Shown here: piece by piece, positions 24,395 through 33,712 of the stretch
Layout of the letters: each line of letters opens with the position of its first letter
Numbering within the stretch: the stretch's first letter is position 1
Assembly (NCBI RefSeq): GCF_002982075.1
Contig: NZ_PUEJ01000005.1
Location: 639,291-703,290 of the forward strand
From: Labrys okinawensis
GTDB lineage: Bacteria; Pseudomonadota; Alphaproteobacteria; Rhizobiales; Labraceae
Length of the DNA: 64,000 nt
Direction of reading: 5' to 3'
Notes under the pieces: model-generated
Databases searched by the model: none
What the model saw: the letters and a program-made list of their open reading frames with translations, nothing else
Told to the model about the DNA's origin: nothing
Program-made: the position numbers and the translations under genes

Positions 24395-26491
24395 CTACCC
24401 CGATCGCAGCAGGCGCACAGCTTCATCGCGCTCGAACAGATAGAGCAGGGTTCGCAGAGCCGCACCGCGCGGCGAGACGAGTTCCGGATCGCGCGCCAGC
24501 ACCAGCCTGGCATCGTCATTGGCGGGAGCGAGAAGATGGCGATGGCTGTCGAGGTCGGCCACCCGGAAACCCGGCATGCCGGACTGGCGCGTCCCGAGCA
24601 CGTCGCCTTCGCCGCGCAGTTTCAGATCCTCCTCGGCGATGCGGAAGCCGTCCTCCGTCTCGCGCATGATCTCGAGCCGCTTGCGGGAAATCTCGCCGAG
24701 CGGGCCCTTGTAGAGCAGGAGGCAGGTCGATTTGTCCGAACCGCGCCCGATGCGCCCGCGCAGCTGATGCAACTGGGCGAGGCCGAAGCGTTCGGCATGC
24801 TCCACCACCATCACGGTGGCCTCCGGCACGTTGACGCCGACCTCGATCACGGTGGTCGACACCAGGACGCGCAAATCGCCGGCCACGAAGCGGGCCATCA
24901 CCTCGTCCTTGGCCGCGCCTTTCATCTGGCCATGCAGCAGGCCGACCTTGTCCCCAAAGAGCGAAGCAAGGTGGGCGAAGCGATCTTCGGCGGCCGCGAC
25001 ATCCAACGTCTCGGATTCAGCGATGAGCGGACAGACCCAATAAGCCCGCGCGCCGGTCTGCAACAGGCGCCCCAGCCCGCTCACCACCTCGTCGAGCCTT
25101 TCGAGCGAGATCAGGCGGGTGTCGACCGGCTTGCGCCCCGCCGGCTTCTCGCGAAGCTGGGAGGAGTCCATGTCGCCGAAATAGGTCAGCACCAAGCTGC
25201 GGGGGATTGGCGTGGCCGTCATCACCAGGACGTCGATGCCGGCATTCTTGCGGCTCAGGGCCAGGCGCTGATGCACGCCGAAGCGATGCTGCTCATCGAC
25301 GATGGCAAGGCCGAGATCGCGAAACTCGACATCCTCCTGGAACAGGGCATGGGTGCCGACCACGATATCGATGCTGCCGTCCTTCAATGCGGCCTGCATG
25401 CGTGCTCGCTCGCGCGCCTTGTCCCGCCCGGTGATCAGGCCGATGCGCAAACCGCCGGCCTCGGCAAGCGGCTGGATGGTGGCCAGATGCTGGCGGGCCA
25501 GGATTTCGGTCGGCGCCATCAATGCCGCCTGCCGGCCGCCTTCCACCATGGTCGCCATGGCGAGCAGGGCCACCACCGTCTTGCCCGAACCGACATCGCC
25601 CTGCAGCAGCCGCAGCATCCGGGTCGGGGCCGCCATGTCGGCCCGGATGTCGGCCAATGCCGTGACCTGGCTCGCCGTGAGCTTGAAGGGCAGGGCGGCC
25701 TCGATCCGGGCCGAAATCACACCCGTTCCGGTGACGGCGAGGCCGGGCAGGGCCTTGTTTTGGGCACGCACCATGGCGAGGGCGAGCTGCGAAGCCAGGA
25801 GCTCGTCATAAGCGAGCCTCAATCGGGGCGCCGAGTCCGGCGCAATCACCTGCGGTGTCTCCGGCGCATGCAGGGCGGCCAGCGCCTCGCGGAACCCTGG
25901 CCAGCGCTGGGCCTTGAGCCACGCCGTATCCTGCCACTCGGCAAGTTCGGGGGTGCGCGCCAAAGCCTCCTGGGCAGCCTTCTGGATCTGGCGCGGATAG
26001 AGCCCCTCCGTCAGCGGGTAGACCGGCTCGACCAAGGGCAGCGATTTGAGCCCTTCCTCATCGACGATGCGGTCGGGATGCACCATCTGGCGCATGCCGT
26101 CGAACAGCTCGATCTTGCCGCTCAGCCAGCGCCTTTCGCCGACGGGCAGGGCATGTTCGATCCAGCTCGTCTGCGCGGCAAAGAAGACGAGGGTGAGATC
26201 ACCCGTGTCGTCATGGACATAGACGCGATAGGGGCCTTTGCCACCGCTGGGGCGATGGCGCTCCACGACGATCTCGACCATCACCAATTCGCCGATCGGC
26301 GCATCGATCAGTTTAGGACGGCGACGGCGGTCGAGGACGCTCGCCGGCAGGTGAAACAGGGCGTCGACCACCCGTGCGCCCATCGGCTCCGCCCCGCCGA
26401 GAAGGCGGGTGAGCAGCTTCACCAGCTTCGGCCCGATCCCTGGCAGGGACGAGACGGAAGCGAATAAGGGGGTCAGAATCGCCGGACGCAT
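24395..26491 (-). CDS. recG: ATP-dependent DNA helicase RecG, 698 aa
   Basis: RecG remodels stalled forks and branched recombination intermediates. The start at 26491 gives MRPAILTPLFASVSSLPGIG (RBS GCGAGG) and matches the family; an earlier ATG at 26536 would add unrelated residues. An N-terminal wedge OB domain, then Walker A GDVGSGKT, motif II DEQH(RFG), TATPIPRS and the RGRIGRG arginine-finger motif are all present. The length is normal. The gene is convergent with none and lies beside the DUF488 gene. Confidence 0.95.
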   Translation of the reverse strand: MRPAILTPLFASVSSLPGIGPKLVKLLTRLLGGAEPMGARVVDALFHLPASVLDRRRRPKLIDAPIGELVMVEIVVERHRPSGGKGPYRVYVHDDTGDLTLVFFAAQTSWIEHALPVGERRWLSGKIELFDGMRQMVHPDRIVDEEGLKSLPLVEPVYPLTEGLYPRQIQKAAQEALARTPELAEWQDTAWLKAQRWPGFREALAALHAPETPQVIAPDSAPRLRLAYDELLASQLALAMVRAQNKALPGLAVTGTGVISARIEAALPFKLTASQVTALADIRADMAAPTRMLRLLQGDVGSGKTVVALLAMATMVEGGRQAALMAPTEILARQHLATIQPLAEAGGLRIGLITGRDKARERARMQAALKDGSIDIVVGTHALFQEDVEFRDLGLAIVDEQHRFGVHQRLALSRKNAGIDVLVMTATPIPRSLVLTYFGDMDSSQLREKPAGRKPVDTRLISLERLDEVVSGLGRLLQTGARAYWVCPLIAESETLDVAAAEDRFAHLASLFGDKVGLLHGQMKGAAKDEVMARFVAGDLRVLVSTTVIEVGVNVPEATVMVVEHAERFGLAQLHQLRGRIGRGSDKSTCLLLYKGPLGEISRKRLEIMRETEDGFRIAEEDLKLRGEGDVLGTRQSGMPGFRVADLDSHRHLLAPANDDARLVLARDPELVSPRGAALRTLLYLFERDEAVRLLRSG

Positions 26492-26603
26492 GAAAGCCTC
26501 GCCCGTTGTTTTGGCCGGACAGCACGCGGGAGGCAAGCTTTGGCGCCCCGAAAGAGTGGATGGCTGTGACGACCGCAGGGCTGTTTCTTCGCTCCCTCAA
26601 CGC

Positions 26604-26957
26604 TTAAAGAGGCGTGTGCTCCAAGACCCTTTTGGTGACGATCGCATGGGTGTGTTCGACATCCCTGGCGGCATAGATCAGGGTGGCGGCCTTGTCGCCG
26701 ATCAGGCGCCGGAGCGCGACGACAGCCTCCTCGTTGCGCGCGAGCTCGCTTTCGTAGCGAGCCTGAAACTCCTGCCATTTGGCCGGATCGTGACCGAACC
26801 ATTGCCGCAGCGCCGGGCTCGGCGCCACATCCTTGGCCCAGACGTCGATATGCGCCTCTTGCCTGGACAGGCCCCGAGGCCACAGGAGATCGACCAGAAC
26901 GCGCAGGCCGTCGGTGGAACCGGGCGGATCATAGGCGCGTTTCAATCCGATCGTCAT
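26604..26957 (-). CDS. DUF488 family protein, 117 aa
   Basis: This DUF488-type protein begins MTIGLKRAYDPPGSTDGLRV and has the conserved VDLLWPRGLSR motif and a terminal TLIYAARD strand. The family has no established enzymatic role; some members are suspected hydrolases or nucleic acid related. It lies 112 bases beyond recG and is divergent from sdhE. Confidence 0.8.
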   Translation of the reverse strand: MTIGLKRAYDPPGSTDGLRVLVDLLWPRGLSRQEAHIDVWAKDVAPSPALRQWFGHDPAKWQEFQARYESELARNEEAVVALRRLIGDKAATLIYAARDVEHTHAIVTKRVLEHTPL

Positions 26958-27080
26958 GGCGGGTCCCGTCGCCTTCCATTCTCATCTTCGGGGATTTGAC
27001 CGCACGGATGATATTTCGATCTTCCATGGTTTTCACGCGGCCCCTTACTCTCTATACAGCGTGCCAACAGGATCGAGAAC

Positions 27081-27377
27081 ATGTCCGGAACGATACGCAC
27101 TTCTGAGGAACTTGACCCGCGTCGCAGACGGATCGTCTACCGGGCCTGGCATCGCGGTTTTCGCGAGATGGACCTCATCATGGGCAGCTTCTGCGATGCC
27201 GTCATCGTCGAGCTGTCGGAACAAGAGGTCGCCGATTTCGAGACCCTCATCGATGCTCCCGATCACGAGCTCTACGCCTGGATCAGGAGTGCGGAGCCGG
27301 TGCCGGCCGAATTCGATACGCCCGTGTTCCGGCGGCTGCGCGATTACCATTTCACCATGAAGCCGATGTTTGCATGA
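27081..27377 (+). CDS. sdhE: succinate dehydrogenase assembly factor 2, 98 aa
   Basis: SdhE (YgfY/SDH5) helps attach FAD covalently to SdhA. The conserved motif RGFREMD near residue 25 corresponds to RGxxE, and the fold (LDPRRRRIVYRAWH, then LSEQEVADFETLIDAPD and DYHFTMK) is typical. The length is normal. The stop overlaps the mfd start by 4 bp, an unusual but recurrent pairing in this group. Confidence 0.85.
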   Translation: MSGTIRTSEELDPRRRRIVYRAWHRGFREMDLIMGSFCDAVIVELSEQEVADFETLIDAPDHELYAWIRSAEPVPAEFDTPVFRRLRDYHFTMKPMFA

Positions 27378-30300
27378 AAGCCGCCGATCGACTCGCCGAA
27401 GTTCTGAATCGCCCCGGCGGACAACTCTTTTTCTCCAATTGCGCCGATGGCCAGGATGGCCTCGTCCTGGCCGACCTGGCACGCAAGCTGGTTGCTCAGG
27501 CCCGCGAGCGGCCGGCCGCCCTCCTGCATGTTGCGCGCGACGGCACACGCTCCGCTACCTTGGAAGCGGCCCTCCAGTTCTACGCGCCCGATATCGACGT
27601 GATCAGTTTTCCGGCATGGGACTGCCAGCCCTATGACAGGGTTTCCCCCAATGCCACCGTCGTCGCCCGGCGCATGACCGCGCTGTCGCGGCTGGCGACC
27701 ACGAGGGGCGGGGACAGGCCCCGCATCGTGCTCACCACCGTCAATGCCGTGCTGCAGCGCGTGCCGTCCCGCGATCTCATCGCCGCCCAGTCGCTTTCGG
27801 CGGCTCCGGGCAACGCGGTCAACATGGACCGGCTGTCGGCGTGGCTGGAGCACAATGGCTATCTGCGCTCCTCGACGGTGCGGGAGACCGGCGAATATGC
27901 GGTGCGCGGCGGCATCCTCGATCTCTACCCGCCTGGCCTTGCCATTCCGGTGCGTCTCGACTTCTTCGGCGACACGCTGGAATCCATTCGCAGCTTCGAC
28001 GTCGAGACACAGCGCTCCCAGACCCAGTTGCGCATGCTCGACCTCGTGCCGATGAGCGAAGTCCAGCTTACCACCGAGACGATCAAGCGCTTCCGCCAGG
28101 CCTATCTTGCTGAATTCGGCGCCCAGACACGCGGCGACCCGCTCTATGAGGCGATCTCCGAAGGCCGGCGCTATGTCGGCCTCGAACATTGGCTGCCGCT
28201 ATTCCACGCCAAGCTCGACACGCTGTTCGACTATCTGCCCGAGGTCCCCGTCGCGCTCGATGCACTGGCCGAGGATGCGGCCGGCGAAAGACTGGCGCAG
28301 ATCAAGGACTATTACGACGCCCGCCGCGACGTGCTGGGCAAGCCCGGCGAGAACGTGCCCTATAAGCCGCTGCCGCCGGATCGCCTCTACATCGCGCCCG
28401 AGGAATGGCGCCGCAGGCTCGACGAGGCGGCCCTGGCCCGTCTGACGCCTTTCGCGTCGCCTCCGGCGCCCGGCCGCGAAATCGTCGATTGCGGCGGCCG
28501 GCAGGGCCATAATTTCGCAGCCGAACGCGCTGCCGAGGACGCCAACGTCTTCGACGCCGTCGTCCGCCACATTCGTGCCCTGCAGGCCAATGGCCAACGA
28601 GTCATCGTGGCGGGCTGGACCGACGGCTCGCGCGAAAGGCTCGGCGCAGTGCTTGCCGATCACGGCCTTACCCAAGCCAAGCCGGTTCCCGACTTCGCCC
28701 GTGCCCTGGCCTTGCCGAAAAGCGAGATCGCCCTCGGCGTATTGCCGCTGGAGACAGGCTTCGAGACTGCCGACCTGGCCATCATCTCCGAGCAGGACGT
28801 TCTCGGCGACCGTCTGGTGCGCCGCACGTCCAAGCGCAAGCGTGCCCAGAATTTCCTGACCGAGATCGGCACGCTCTCGCCCGGCGACATCGTCGTGCAT
28901 GTCGAGCACGGCATCGGGCGCTTCGTCGGCCTGCAGACGGTGACCGCCGTGGGCGCGCCGCATGACTGCCTCGAAATCCACTATGCGGGCGGCGACAAGC
29001 TGTTCCTGCCGGTGGAGAACCTGGAGCTGCTGTCCCGCTACGGCTCGGAAGACGCCGAAGCCCAGCTCGACAAGCTTGGCGGCCGCGGCTGGCAGGAACG
29101 CAAGGCGCGCATGAAGAAGCGCATCCGCGAAATGGCGGGTGAGCTGATCAAGATCGCCGCCGCACGCGCACTGCGCGAGGCGCCGAAGCTGATCCCCGCG
29201 CAAGGCATCTATGACGAGTTCGCCGCGCGCTTCCCCTATAGCGAGACCGAGGACCAGCAATTCGCCATCGACTCGGTGCTCGAGGATCTCGCTTCCGGCC
29301 GTCCGATGGATCGCCTGGTCTGCGGCGACGTCGGCTTCGGCAAGACGGAAGTGGCCCTGCGCGCCGCCTTTGCTTGCGCGATGACGGGCAGGCAGGTTGC
29401 CGTCGTGGTGCCCACCACGCTGCTCGCGCGCCAGCACGCCAAGACCTTCGCCGACCGCTTCAAGGGACTTCCCGTCAAGGTCGCGCAGCTCTCCCGCTTC
29501 GTGCCGGCGGACGAGGCCCGCAAGACCAAGGCAGGCCTGGTCTCCGGCGATGTCGATATCGTGGTCGGCACCCATGCCCTGCTGGCCAAGACCATCGCCT
29601 TCCGCGATCTCGGCCTGCTCATCATCGACGAGGAACAGCATTTCGGCGTGGCCCACAAGGAGCGCCTCAAGCAGCTGCGCTCCGAGGTGCATGTGCTCAC
29701 CCTCTCGGCGACGCCGATCCCGCGCACCTTGCAGCTCGCCCTCACGGGCGTGCGCGAATTGTCGATCATCGCCACGCCGCCCGTCGACCGCCTGGCGGTG
29801 CGCACCTTCGTCACGCCATTCGATCCGGTGGTGCTGCGCGAGGCGCTGATGCGCGAGCGCTACCGAGGCGGCCAGAGTTTCTTCGTGGTGCCGCGCATCG
29901 AGGACATCGCGGACGCCAAGGCCTTCCTCGACGAATATGCGCCGGAGGCCAAGGTCGCCATCGGCCACGGCCAGATGGCTGCCGGCCAGCTGGAAGACGT
30001 GATGACGGCCTTCTATGAAGGCAAATACGACATCCTGCTTTCGACGACGATCGTCGAATCCGGCCTCGACATTCCTACCGCCAACACGTTGATCGTCTGG
30101 CGGGCCGATATGTTCGGCCTCGCTCAGCTCTACCAGCTGCGCGGGCGTGTCGGACGTTCGAAGACAAGGGCCTATGCCCTGTTCACCCTGCCGGCCAACC
30201 GCACGATCACGCCGGGCGCCGAGCGCCGGCTCAAGGTGCTGCAGTCGCTGGACACGCTGGGCGCGGGCTTCCAGCTCGCCTCGCACGATCTCGACATTCG

Positions 30301-30898
30301 CGGCGCCGGCAACCTGCTCGGCGACGAACAGTCCGGCCATATCAAAGAAGTCGGCTACGAGCTCTACCAGCAGATGCTGGAAGAGGCGGTCGCCGCTCTC
30401 AAGGAGGGCGGCGTCGAAACCGAGGTCGAGGAACAATGGTCGCCGCAGATCACCATCGGCACGCCGGTGATGATCCCCGAGGATTATGTGCCGGACCTGA
30501 CGCTTCGCCTCAGCCTCTATCGCCGCCTGTCGTCGCTGGATACCGATGCCGAGATCGATGCTTTCGGTGCCGAGCTGACCGATCGTTTCGGCGAGCGGCC
30601 CGCCGAAGTCGACCAGCTTCTCAAGCTGATGTCGATCAAGGCCCTGTGCCGGCGTGCCAATGTCGAGAAGGTCGATGCCGGGCCGAAGGGCGTGGTGGTC
30701 TCCTTCCGCGACAATGCCTTCGCCAATCCGGACGGACTGGTTCGCTACATTGCCGAGCAGGGCTCTTTCGCCAAGGTCCGCCCCGACATGCGCATCGTGT
30801 TCCAGCGCGATTTCGACAAGCCCGACGATCGGCTCAAGGGCACGGCCGTCATTCTCAAGAATCTCGCTCGCATCGCCGAGACGAAGAAAGCCGCCTGA
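27374..30898 (+). CDS. mfd: transcription-repair coupling factor, 1174 aa
   Basis: Mfd removes RNA polymerase stalled at lesions and recruits UvrA. The N-terminal UvrB-like modules come first, then the RNA-polymerase-interacting domain near PGDIVVHVEHGIGRFVGL, the RecG-type helicase (GDVGFGKTEVALRAAF, IIDEEQHFGV, SATPIPRT, QLRGRVGRS) and a C-terminal UvrA-binding mimic domain. The length (1174) matches typical Mfd. No oddity was noticed. Confidence 0.97.
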   Translation: MKAADRLAEVLNRPGGQLFFSNCADGQDGLVLADLARKLVAQARERPAALLHVARDGTRSATLEAALQFYAPDIDVISFPAWDCQPYDRVSPNATVVARRMTALSRLATTRGGDRPRIVLTTVNAVLQRVPSRDLIAAQSLSAAPGNAVNMDRLSAWLEHNGYLRSSTVRETGEYAVRGGILDLYPPGLAIPVRLDFFGDTLESIRSFDVETQRSQTQLRMLDLVPMSEVQLTTETIKRFRQAYLAEFGAQTRGDPLYEAISEGRRYVGLEHWLPLFHAKLDTLFDYLPEVPVALDALAEDAAGERLAQIKDYYDARRDVLGKPGENVPYKPLPPDRLYIAPEEWRRRLDEAALARLTPFASPPAPGREIVDCGGRQGHNFAAERAAEDANVFDAVVRHIRALQANGQRVIVAGWTDGSRERLGAVLADHGLTQAKPVPDFARALALPKSEIALGVLPLETGFETADLAIISEQDVLGDRLVRRTSKRKRAQNFLTEIGTLSPGDIVVHVEHGIGRFVGLQTVTAVGAPHDCLEIHYAGGDKLFLPVENLELLSRYGSEDAEAQLDKLGGRGWQERKARMKKRIREMAGELIKIAAARALREAPKLIPAQGIYDEFAARFPYSETEDQQFAIDSVLEDLASGRPMDRLVCGDVGFGKTEVALRAAFACAMTGRQVAVVVPTTLLARQHAKTFADRFKGLPVKVAQLSRFVPADEARKTKAGLVSGDVDIVVGTHALLAKTIAFRDLGLLIIDEEQHFGVAHKERLKQLRSEVHVLTLSATPIPRTLQLALTGVRELSIIATPPVDRLAVRTFVTPFDPVVLREALMRERYRGGQSFFVVPRIEDIADAKAFLDEYAPEAKVAIGHGQMAAGQLEDVMTAFYEGKYDILLSTTIVESGLDIPTANTLIVWRADMFGLAQLYQLRGRVGRSKTRAYALFTLPANRTITPGAERRLKVLQSLDTLGAGFQLASHDLDIRGAGNLLGDEQSGHIKEVGYELYQQMLEEAVAALKEGGVETEVEEQWSPQITIGTPVMIPEDYVPDLTLRLSLYRRLSSLDTDAEIDAFGAELTDRFGERPAEVDQLLKLMSIKALCRRANVEKVDAGPKGVVVSFRDNAFANPDGLVRYIAEQGSFAKVRPDMRIVFQRDFDKPDDRLKGTAVILKNLARIAETKKAA

Positions 30899-30910
30899 TC
30901 GGACACAACG

Positions 30911-31978
30911 ATGGCAACATCCTCCCTCTCTTCCGTCGAAACCCCGTTCGTCCAGGTCGATCTGGATATTGCCGAACGCAACATCGTGCGGCTCCAGGCC
31001 TATTGCGACGAACACGGCCTCAAGCTGCGGCCGCATATCAAGACGCATAAACTGCCGCGCCTGGCCCGCTTCCAGGTCGAGCAGGGCGCGGTCGGCATCA
31101 CCTGCCAGAAACTGTCGGAGGCGGATGCCATGACCGACGGCACCGGGCTCGAGGATGTGCTGATCACCTATAATCTGGTGGGGGAGGCCAAGCGCGAGCG
31201 CCTGAGGGCTCTTTCCGAACGCATCCGTCTCAGCGTCGTGGCCGACAGCGCCGCCGTGGTCGACGAACTGGCGGCTGCCATGAAGGGGACGGGGCGCAAA
31301 TTGACCGTGCTGGTCGAGTGCGACACCGGAGCCCGGCGCTGCGGGGTTCCCACGCCCGAGGCGGCGGCGGAACTGGCAAACCGCATCGCCGCGTCATCCG
31401 AGCTCACTTTCGGCGGCCTGATGACCTATCCGCCGGTCGGTGGAACGGAAGCTGTCCAGGTTTTCATGCAAAGAGCGAAATCTCTGATCGAAGCTTTTGG
31501 AATTCCTGTCGAAACGATCACGAGTGGCGGATCGCCCGACATGTGGCGGGCGCATGAGGCCCCCATCGTTACCGAATACCGGCCCGGCACCTATGTCTAT
31601 AATGACCGTTCCCTCGTCACCCGCGGCGTCTGTGGCTTTGATGACTGCGCCCTCAACGTGGTCGCCACGGTGGTGTCGGTGCCGGATCCGCACAGGGCCA
31701 TCATCGATGCCGGCTCGAAAGTGCTGACCTCCGACCTGCTCGGCTTGACGGGGCATGGGCATGTCCTCGGCCGCCCGGATATCGCGATCGACCAGCTCTC
31801 CGAAGAGCACGGCAGGCTGGTCACCGAACAGCCGATCAACCTGTCAGTGGGCGACCGGGTACGCATCGTGCCCAATCACGCCTGTGTCGTCGCCAATATG
31901 CTGGATTTCGTAGTCCTCTGCCGCGGCGAGACCCTCATCGGCCCCGAACCTGTCGCAGCGCGCGGCCGGGTTTGGTGA
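30911..31978 (+). CDS. D-threonine aldolase / D-serine dehydratase-type PLP enzyme, 355 aa
   Basis: This fold-III PLP enzyme of the alanine-racemase-like DSD1/D-TA family cleaves D-threonine or D-serine-type substrates. The PLP lysine is likely Lys44 in RPHIKTHK, and the C-terminal zinc pair is His and Cys in PNHAC, as in DSD1 and D-threonine aldolase. The start at 30911 lies 12 bases after mfd. The precise substrate cannot be read from the sequence. Confidence 0.8.
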   Translation: MATSSLSSVETPFVQVDLDIAERNIVRLQAYCDEHGLKLRPHIKTHKLPRLARFQVEQGAVGITCQKLSEADAMTDGTGLEDVLITYNLVGEAKRERLRALSERIRLSVVADSAAVVDELAAAMKGTGRKLTVLVECDTGARRCGVPTPEAAAELANRIAASSELTFGGLMTYPPVGGTEAVQVFMQRAKSLIEAFGIPVETITSGGSPDMWRAHEAPIVTEYRPGTYVYNDRSLVTRGVCGFDDCALNVVATVVSVPDPHRAIIDAGSKVLTSDLLGLTGHGHVLGRPDIAIDQLSEEHGRLVTEQPINLSVGDRVRIVPNHACVVANMLDFVVLCRGETLIGPEPVAARGRVW

Positions 31979-32112
31979 ACGGCATGTTTTAAGCACGAAA
32001 TGGAGGTCGATCTCCCGGGTTCCATCGAGAGACGGAGCGGGATCGACCATCTTTGAAACGTCGAACGACGCGGTCGATCCGGAGATCGCCGCTCCACGTC
32101 TTCGATCCACCA

Positions 32113-33498
32113 TCAGGCCGCGCCTGCGAGCGGCTGGCTGGATTTTGAGGTGCCGAGGCCCTGTCCGCGCTCATGGAATTGAGCCGTTTCCTGCCCTTCC
32201 ATGGGCTTGCCATAGCGCGCGCCCGTGACTTCGACGAGGCTGACGCCCCGCTCCGTGTATCCTGAAGCGGGATAGGAGGTCGATACCCACCCGTCCGCTG
32301 CGAGGGGATAGGAAGCCTCCCTTTCGCTGACGTCGAAACCCACACCCGACACCTCCTGGCCGCGCAGGGCGAGATAGCCGCTTTCCTCGATCCCAGCCTC
32401 CACAAGCGGCGGGGCAGCGTCATCCTGGGACGAAACCAGGGCTTCGAGCCCGAACCCGCCATCTTCCAGCGCCCGCATCGGCACGATGCCGATCTCGCCG
32501 AGCACGGCGAAATGAGGAGTGGGGCAGGGAGCATCCCCCGGAATGACGGCGGCATGCGGGGCCCTGGCGAGGCCGGCGACCTTCTCGAGCTTGCGGCTGT
32601 CGAACAAGCCATCGACGAGGCCCGCACGCAATACCGTATCGGGCAGCAGGGCATGGGTAACGCCATGCATCGTCATCTGAACGGCGAACACCGTCGCATC
32701 GAAAGCCTGGTGCAAAATGAGCTGGCAGCCCGTGCTGAGCCATGACACCAGGCCGCCGGCAAGCCCAGCCAGGCCCGAGGGAGCCATTGGGCACAGCAGG
32801 CGCGAAGTCCGCGACAAGCCGAGTTCGGCCACCAGAACGGAGGAGGCCGCCTGCCATTGGCGATGATTGCGGGCGACGGCGAAATCGCCGTCCGGTCCCC
32901 GGTCGATCGTCATGATCGCCAGGCTTTCCTCGGGACGTTCCCGCCGCGACAGACGGGTGATCACGCCCGTGCGCGGATAGCCGATGCAGTCCTCGAAAGA
33001 AACGGTACCTCCCGGCAGATCCGCACCGAAGGCTCCGATGAAGCGAATATCGGCAATGGATTCATCGACGAGATGACGCAGCGGCCGAAGGGATTGAACA
33101 TCGCCCATCCGACGCGCCGCCAGGATCGCCTTGGCGTTCAAACGCTCGGCGACGCCGACGATTTCGGCCGGCGAGAAATCGATCGGAACGATCACCGCCA
33201 CCAGACCTGCCCGTATGCAACCGAGCAGCGCGATCAACGTATCCGTCACGTTGAGCCCCTGCACGCAGACCAGAGCCTCGCTCGGCAGCCCCATCTCGAA
33301 AAAGCGGCCGGCAACCGCGGAAACGGCGGCATCGACCTGGTTCCAGGTCAGCCGGCGGGGTGCGCCGTCGGCCCAGAGCGGGCGGTCCGGTGCATCGACC
33401 AGGGCCAGCGTATCGCCGCCGGGCTGGGCACTGATGCGCAGCAACTGGTCGAGGGTAGAGGGGGCGGGGGCAATCCTGGGCGTGATGTCTGACGTCAT
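32113..33498 (-). CDS. AMP-binding-like protein lacking the ATP loop and C-terminal domain, 461 aa
   Basis: The fold of acyl-CoA synthetases (ANL superfamily) is recognisable: LTWNQVDAAVSAVAGRFFEM and IALLGCIRAGLVAVIVPIDF. However, the nucleotide loop TSGTTGxPK is replaced by TIDRGPDGDFAVARN, and the protein stops near 461 residues with no ANL C-terminal domain holding the catalytic lysine. The protein is probably not an ATP-dependent ligase and may bind an acyl or CoA ligand. It is divergent from ampG. Confidence 0.65.
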   Translation of the reverse strand: MTSDITPRIAPAPSTLDQLLRISAQPGGDTLALVDAPDRPLWADGAPRRLTWNQVDAAVSAVAGRFFEMGLPSEALVCVQGLNVTDTLIALLGCIRAGLVAVIVPIDFSPAEIVGVAERLNAKAILAARRMGDVQSLRPLRHLVDESIADIRFIGAFGADLPGGTVSFEDCIGYPRTGVITRLSRRERPEESLAIMTIDRGPDGDFAVARNHRQWQAASSVLVAELGLSRTSRLLCPMAPSGLAGLAGGLVSWLSTGCQLILHQAFDATVFAVQMTMHGVTHALLPDTVLRAGLVDGLFDSRKLEKVAGLARAPHAAVIPGDAPCPTPHFAVLGEIGIVPMRALEDGGFGLEALVSSQDDAAPPLVEAGIEESGYLALRGQEVSGVGFDVSEREASYPLAADGWVSTSYPASGYTERGVSLVEVTGARYGKPMEGQETAQFHERGQGLGTSKSSQPLAGAA

Positions 33499-33712
33499 GG
33501 GGCCTCAGGCGTATTCACGGGGCACGAATCAGATCCAGACGAGTCTAACGCTGGATGACGGCAAAGCCATAGCCGGTTTGTCGGTCCGGGTCGTCCCGCC
33601 CGCGATCACCATCCACACCTTGAGCGGATATCATCCGCATGCCCATGCAGGCGGGAGATCTTGGACATCAAAGCATTTGGCCTGCCTCGCCGGGCGATCC
33701 ATAATCGCGGAC

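Noticed and set aside
22790..26467. Very long rightward open frames at 22790-24337 and 24536-26467
   Set aside because: They lie opposite the methyltransferase and recG genes and arise from high GC codon bias. Their translations show no family pattern, while the opposite strand has clear motifs.
28199..31048. A 949-codon leftward open frame
   Set aside because: It covers the middle and end of mfd on the opposite strand and its translation has no recognisable domain.
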